Shown here: one piece after another, positions 59,099 to 64,000 of the stretch
Position numbering within the stretch: position 1 is the first letter of the stretch
Layout of the letters: the number at the start of each line of letters is the position of its first letter
Source: Proales similis
Taxonomy: Eukaryota; Rotifera; Eurotatoria; Ploima; Proalidae
Length of the DNA: 64,000 bases
Direction: 5' to 3'
NCBI GenBank assembly: GCA_019059635.1
Contig: JAGVRJ010000011.1
Coordinates: forward strand, 992,001-1,056,000
Notes under the pieces: generated by a model
Database searches by the model: none
Told to the model about the DNA's origin: nothing
Seen by the model: only the letters and a program-made list of their open reading frames with translations
Position numbers and translations under genes: made by a program

Positions 59099-60719
59099 AT
59101 GGCAAATGAGAGCGAAACGGCCAATGGCGCCCAGGAGCCGATGAACACCGACGCTGAGATCACGGCAGGCGAGACGAAGGAAAATGGCAACGGAGATTTG
59201 GACTATCGAACAGAGCTCAAGTTTAGGGATAGTTTGTATCGAATGATTATCAGCCAGCTCTTTTACGACGGCTATCAGCACGTAGCAGTCGGTCTGTCCA
59301 GCATGATTCAAGTTCGAATTGAACTCGGCTTCTTGTCTGTGCTTGGTCTAATCTCTCGAAAACTTGAAGGCGAATCCTCCGTGTCCGCCGTCGAATCGAC
59401 TCTACAACATGGTGAAAACCGTTCTGCAAAACGAACAAGCGAGTGCCAAAGCAGCTGAGTCAAAAGAAGCGGCCAGCAAGCTGCCCAACATGCACGAGTC
59501 GGTGACGCGTGAAGTAAACCGTAAGATCCGTGCCCTCCTGTCAGTGAATCGAACTGAGCCTGGCACTCTTGAATTTTGACTGCAGTCGGACTCGATTTCG
59601 ATTATGTCGCCGAACAGGCAGCGTCCTCGCCAGACGCGGCCATGTACGAGACATGCTACGTCACATCGCACAAGGCGCCTTGTCGCGCAGCTTCATTCGA
59701 TCCTCAGGGCACAGTGATCGCCACCGGCTCGGTGGACGCTTCAATTAAAATTCTCGACGTAGACCGGTATGGGCGTTTGGCCAACAGCGAATGAAGCCAA
59801 AACTAAAAATGCAATTTTGCAACAAAGAATGCTGGCGAAGAGCTCTTTCGGACACGAGACGAGCGGAGGCGATCAGACATCACAGCAGACGGCCGAGAAC
59901 CATCCGGTCATACGCACACTGTACGACCACGCGGACGAGATCACCTCGCTCGCATTTCATCCGTACGAGCCGATCCTGATCTCGGGCAGCCGCGACTACA
60001 CGATCAAGTTCTTCGAATACGCCAAGCCTTCGACCAAGAAAGCGTTCAAGTGCATTCAAGAAGCGGAGCAAGTTCGCTGCCTGAGCGTGCATCCGAACGG
60101 CGACTGGCTGCTGGTCGGCACCCAGCATCCGACTCTCAGACTCTATCGCATCGAAACGAGCCAGTGCTTTGTGGGCAGCAATCCGCACGACCAGCACAAG
60201 ATGCCCATCACAAGTCTTGACTGGTCGCCGAACGCGCGAGTCTTCGCCACCGGCAGCAAAGACGGCAGCATCAAGCTGTGGGACAGCGTGAGCCACAAAT
60301 GCATAAACACGTTCGTTGATGCGCACTCGCACCAGGAGATCTGCTCGGTGGCGTTCACGCGCAACTCAAAATATCTGCTGACCAGCGGCAAGGACTCGGT
60401 CGTGCGTCTCTGGGAGTTGTCGACCGCTCGCTGTCTAATCGCCTACACCGGCGCTGGCTCGGCCGGTAAGCAGGAGAAGCGCACCCAGGCCATATTCAAT
60501 CACACCGAAGACTACATATTCTACCCGGACGAGAAGACCATCACACTGTGCTGCTGGGATGCGCGCAATGCCGAGCGCCAGAAGCTCCTTCCGCTCGGCC
60601 ATAACGGACCCGTCAAGAGCATCGTTCACTCGCCCATTGCGCCTCATTTCATCACTTGCAGCGACGATTATCGAGCTCGTTTCTGGTGTCGACGCTCATC
60701 CATTCTCGACCCCTACTAA
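59099..60719 (+). CDS. CSTF1: Cleavage stimulation factor subunit 1 (CstF-50)
   Basis: Nuclear subunit of the CstF complex, which binds the downstream GU-rich element in pre-mRNA 3' end processing with CstF-64 and CstF-77. Exons 59099-59311, 59370-59520, 59586-59766 and 59828-60719 give 478 residues, about 45 longer than human because of an acidic N-terminus ([19 protein letters not shown]). The N-terminal dimerisation helix is [22 protein letters not shown]. Seven WD repeats follow: [94 protein letters not shown] and [14 protein letters not shown]. The order and linkers match animal CstF-50. Introns lie only in the N-terminal part; the last exon covers most WD repeats. Confidence 0.97.
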
Positions 60720-60970
60720 CTTCTATTCTTCTTTTTATTTCTGAAATCATTCAATAGAATCACACTCCTTGTTCTTTTTTCTTTCCTCAAGAAAAAATTG
60801 GTGACACACACTCACACAATTCTCGGACGAACGAAGGACGAGCAATGAAAAATAATAAACAAATTCATTTGAACAGCAGCAGAGCAGATGAAATTTTAGA
60901 AATTTAGAAAAGCCAAGCTGGCCAAAGTAGGTGTACGAATTTCAAGACTTGGAAAAGTTGACTAGGCCTC

Positions 60971-62006
60971 TCAGGCGCTCAGTTTGTGTTTGTGATTGCG
61001 TCTGAGCACATAGATGCTGAAAAGGACGTTGACGATCAAAGTGAAATAGCAGGCTGCCACAGTGTAGATGTAGCTGCTCGGGTTCTTCGAGTCGTTCAGC
61101 AGCGTCTACGCCGAAATTCACTCGTCACTCGGCAGTTTTGAACAAGAGCAGATCGCAGAAGGAGCTTACCATTCCGGACGTGAACAAATGCGACAGGATC
61201 ACAATGGCGAGTGCGAGCCACAAGTGCGGTGAACGCTGCGAATGCATTGACAGCGACAAGTACATGGTAATGCTCCAGAACGTGTGCAGCAGAACAAAGC
61301 AGAGTGAGAGCAGAGCTGCAAGGCGGCCGTGACCAAGAGAGCTAGAGAACGGATGACGGAAACTTACACGAGACCAGATAAAAGTATTGGGAGTCTCCAC
61401 GGATGCCGACCGAGCCCGGGCCGGTCATGTCACTGAGCAGGTTGACCATTGAAAACGAGCCGCTTATCAGGCCGAAACCGAAGCCGGACACTTGAGATCA
61501 ACCGAGTGAGTATTGAGGAAGAATTGTGAGCATTTGCGCCAACACAAACCGTATGAGATGACCAAGCTGTCGAACTGCATCACTTGTCGGTGCGGCATGT
61601 TCTTCTGCATGTTTGACAGGCCTCTCTCTGCCTTTCTGTAAAAGAAGAAAATGCGGCAATCAGACGACCTACTGACCCAAGGGACCAACGCCTACCTGAT
61701 GAATAAATAGAACAAGAATCTGAACAGCTCTTGAAGAAGGACCGATACGAAGAGGGAGAGCGCAAGCTGCTCGCGAAGAGGCACCAGAGCGTACCAGACC
61801 AGGGCCGAGAAGAGAAGCGAAATGAGCCAGAAAAAGGCGCTAGACGGAATTTGACAGCGACCAAGTCTCAAGCGGACCTCTCGGCTCACTTACCTGGTGA
61901 TCATGACAATCACTCTGAGTGCGTCCTGTGCCACAGTGATCACAAACATGGCCAGTGGCGGCCCAAATGCGATCATCAGGCATCCGAAAAACTCCAACAT
62001 CGCCAT
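60971..62006 (-). CDS. APH1: APH-1, gamma-secretase subunit
   Basis: Seven-TM scaffold of gamma-secretase, which cleaves Notch and other type I membrane proteins with presenilin, nicastrin and PEN-2. Exons 61894-62006, 61696-61839, 61550-61635, 61368-61490, 61170-61315 and 60971-61105 give 248 residues, the usual size. It reads MAMLEFFGCLMIAFGPPLAM, AFFWLISLLFSALVWYALV, LLQELFRFLFYLF, KAERGLSNM, VSGFGFGLISGSFSMVNLL, a GxxxG-type packing motif, TGPGSVGIRGDS, then LLHTFWSITMY and VILSHLFTSGM, which hold the two conserved histidines. The C-terminus is short and basic (RRNHKHKLSA). The 3' gap to CSTF1 is only 251 bp and the two genes converge. Confidence 0.96.
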
Positions 62007-62317
62007 AGCTGCTGACCTTTTCTATTCTTGCATCAAATTAGACTCGATTTGATATTGAACCAGTCAGACGGACACACACACACACACACCGATCAATCAC
62101 ATACAGTCGAGCGCAATAGAGCTGTTCATTTGATGTACATCCCGTGTCGCAATCAAATTTGCTGAATAATTTATTACCGAATTAGTTTAGAATTGATAAA
62201 ACTAAGCCGTCGTTCAAGTGGCCACACACACACACAAGCTATACACAAACGCGGAGCAGTACGCGGACACGTGCAAAACTAGCGCTTGAATTTCGATCTC
62301 TCAGCAGCGATTCGAGC
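62007..62317. other. 311-bp bidirectional promoter region
   Basis: Between head-to-head APH1 and the next gene. Two (CA)n runs (62,071-62,089; 62,223-62,236). No TATA box noticed. Confidence 0.55.
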
Positions 62318-63382
62318 ATGAAACTTCCCACGCTGGCGTTGGTCAGTTTGAACTCCGAGTCGAGCATACACGACTGGCAAAAGGGCCAAACTCAATTCGA
62401 TTGCGGCGATGTGATCATATTCAGATTCGAGAGCGGTGCTCATCAGGTGCGCATCGTGGACCAGTTCGGAAAATTGGCCCAAGTGATCTCAATTGCGGGC
62501 GGTCTCAAGTCAATACCGACGAGCATCAGCAAGATCTTTGGAGAGAAATCGTCCGATTTGCTTCGCTTGTTCGCTCGTCTTCGAGAGGAGGCGATCGATC
62601 GGTATGCCATCGACCCGTTTCAGGCAATCGAGCTCGACTGGCTTGTGCATGCTCATCTAGTTCAGACGTACGCTCGTCATGTCGACTCAATGAGAGCTAG
62701 AAACGTGCGTCTCTTCTATTTGCTCAATAAAACCAAAGATCCCAACAACAACAGCGGCGACGCCGACGGCCAAGGCCAGGACCAAAGTGGCCGAGAACAA
62801 GACGACGACAACTTTTACGTTTGTCTGGACCAAGACTCGGCGTTGAACAGTCTGTGCGAGCAGCTGGAGCAAATGGAATCGGCTTCAGACGAGGACTTGA
62901 CCGACGAGTGGTCGGACAGTCTAACTGTTGAGCAGGTGCTTGCGTCCATGTCAAGCGAAGAGCGCGATCCAGAAGTCGAAGAGTTTGCGGCTCAATTCAA
63001 AGCGGTGTATGAGAATCAGTTTTTGGACTATTTGCGGCAGTTGCGTGTCAACGACACAATCGGCGCCAGCTCGCTGCCCAGCAAAAAGTACAACAAAGAA
63101 ACGTACGAGGCAGACTCGATGAACTCGACCACTCTGCTGTTTCACTTCAGCTCGCTGGAGACCGACCCGGACGGCAACATAAATGCAGTTGTGGTCAAAA
63201 CGTTCGATCGAAGTCAAATCTGCCACTTTACGCCGCAGATCTGCAAACATTACGGTCCCTACTTCAACACGATGCTGTTTACCAGTTTGTACAACACGGG
63301 CCGCAACCAGCAGCCGGAGGCCTTGAATTTCTTCCTCGACCTTCCTGTTCATTTGTACATGCTGCTCGAAGAGCAGGAATGA
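62318..63382 (+). CDS. Uncharacterised 354-residue protein, single exon
   Basis: Intact intronless frame, ATG 62318 to stop 63380-63382, with AATAAA at 63,495. I do not recognise it. It has no signal peptide or TM segment. The first 115 residues look folded (VIIFRFESGAHQVRIVDQF, LLRLFARLREEAIDRYAID, DWLVHAHLVQTYARHV), a central acidic, Asp/Gly/Gln-rich linker (residues about 140-220) is likely disordered, and the last 130 look folded again (LLFHFSSLETDPDGNINAVV, ICHFTPQICKHYGPYFNTML, LDLPVHLYMLLEEQE). Codon use resembles neighbours, and both ends keep hydrophobic patterning, so it is probably a real gene. It shares a short divergent promoter with APH1. Fast-evolving member of a known small family is possible. 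Confidence 0.8.
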   Translation: MKLPTLALVSLNSESSIHDWQKGQTQFDCGDVIIFRFESGAHQVRIVDQFGKLAQVISIAGGLKSIPTSISKIFGEKSSDLLRLFARLREEAIDRYAIDPFQAIELDWLVHAHLVQTYARHVDSMRARNVRLFYLLNKTKDPNNNSGDADGQGQDQSGREQDDDNFYVCLDQDSALNSLCEQLEQMESASDEDLTDEWSDSLTVEQVLASMSSEERDPEVEEFAAQFKAVYENQFLDYLRQLRVNDTIGASSLPSKKYNKETYEADSMNSTTLLFHFSSLETDPDGNINAVVVKTFDRSQICHFTPQICKHYGPYFNTMLFTSLYNTGRNQQPEALNFFLDLPVHLYMLLEEQE

Positions 63383-63548
63383 GCCAGCGAGCGAGCTTTT
63401 TTGTTCTTTTTTTTTTGCATTTCTTCGTTTATTCCAAATTGTTCCCTCATCCTGTTGCTTCTCGTTTCTTATTTGGTTTAAAGCGATTGACGGAAATAAA
63501 AGGCGAAACGAAGACGCTGGATTCGGTCTCCAAGTCGGCTGCCACACA

Positions 63549-64000
63549 CTACTCGAACTCGAGCAAGTCGACAAACTCGTCGATTTCGACCATGCCGTTG
63601 CGGTTTCGGTCCACTCGTTCAATCAGACGATCGACCTCTTCTTTAGTGTAGAATCTATACATTTTGGAGAGGACGATACGCAGTTCTTCGGCCGATATTG
63701 AGCCACTTCCGTTCAAATCGAAGCGTCTGAATGGGCAAAAGAGGTCGGAATGAGAATCTCGTTTAAAAAAAAAAGTACTTAAGCGCCTACTTGAACGCGT
63801 CCTTGAGATCTTCTCTTGTGTACTTTCTGTAATAGTTCTTGGCCATCACTCTGGCGAACTCTTCAAAGTCAATCTTGCCGTCGTCTGGTTGTCCAACTCG
63901 TTAGTCTTCTGAGCATTCAAATTCGCTTCAGCCACATACCGTTCGAGTCCATTTGATTGATAACGACGTCGATCTCGTCCTCGGACGCCCTGATGTCCAA
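63549..64000 (-). CDS. EF-hand calcium-binding protein (calmodulin/troponin C superfamily), 3' part
   Basis: Runs off the right edge. Visible exons: 63940-64000 (partial), 63791-63884 and 63549-63726. They encode the end of one EF-hand (MDSNGDDGKIDFEEF), then RFDLNGSGSISAEELRIVL and RVDRNRNGMVEIDEF, with helices DVVINQ, DLKDAF, VDRLIE between, spaced as in calmodulin or troponin C. So EF2-EF4 are seen and EF1 lies outside. The loops keep D-x-N/D-x-D/S-G and the -z Glu, so calcium binding is likely. The sequence between hands (MAKNYYRKYTREDLK) is more diverged than true calmodulin, so this is a calmodulin-like or troponin C-like protein. Stop at 63,549-63,551; a minus-strand AATAAA is at 63,428-63,433. 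Confidence 0.9.

Noticed and set aside
31629-62006. Functional cluster of endomembrane genes
   Set aside because: Many neighbours act on endosomes or ER, but they lie on both strands with separate promoters; gene density and chance explain this as well.

Overview
The window is nuclear DNA from a small-genome invertebrate animal. The genes are metazoan (IPO5, DGAT1, DNAJC13/RME-8, APH1, V-ATPase subunit a, glucuronyl C5-epimerase, TMEM120, lunapark). They are split by very short introns of about 41-70 bp, carry AATAAA signals, and lie roughly one per 3 kb on both strands at near 50% GC. A klumpfuss-like zinc-finger gene and a gustatory-receptor-like seven-TM gene point to an ecdysozoan such as a mite or tardigrade. 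That placement is inference; I cannot name the species.

Layout. 1-11,000: 3' part of importin-5; an NHL-like propeller gene; an NBR1-like autophagy receptor (PB1, FW and UBA domains, no visible ZZ); a ZIP8/14-type metal transporter. 11,000-18,400: a 3.2-kb gene-free stretch, a klumpfuss/EGR-family zinc-finger gene and a BTB gene. 18,750-31,000: a minus-strand receptor-like seven-TM gene and V-ATPase subunit a, then DGAT1 and glucuronyl C5-epimerase on the plus strand. 31,600-41,000: the long RME-8 gene and a single-exon RRM gene. 41,600-50,600: the most unusual block, with two TBCEL (tubulin cofactor E-like) paralogues in opposite orientation on either side of an intronless ACR3-type arsenite efflux gene, which also lies between two direct copies of a ~65-bp sequence. 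51,000-64,000: CHMP1, TMEM120, lunapark, DNAJB11/ERdj3, CSTF1, APH1, an unrecognised conserved-looking protein and an EF-hand gene running off the edge.

Most genes are unrelated housekeeping genes packed together. Several serve endosome/lysosome and ER membranes (V-ATPase, RME-8, CHMP1, NBR1-like, lunapark, ERdj3, DGAT1, APH1, TMEM120), but they lie on both strands and I do not read this as an operon. The main candidate for something undescribed is the ACR3 gene: a transporter family best known from microbes, fungi and non-flowering plants, here in an animal locus with a eukaryotic poly(A) signal. In most genes below, exon lengths add up to an open frame. One V-ATPase junction (about 22,290-22,420) and the first introns of the epimerase and receptor genes are less certain.
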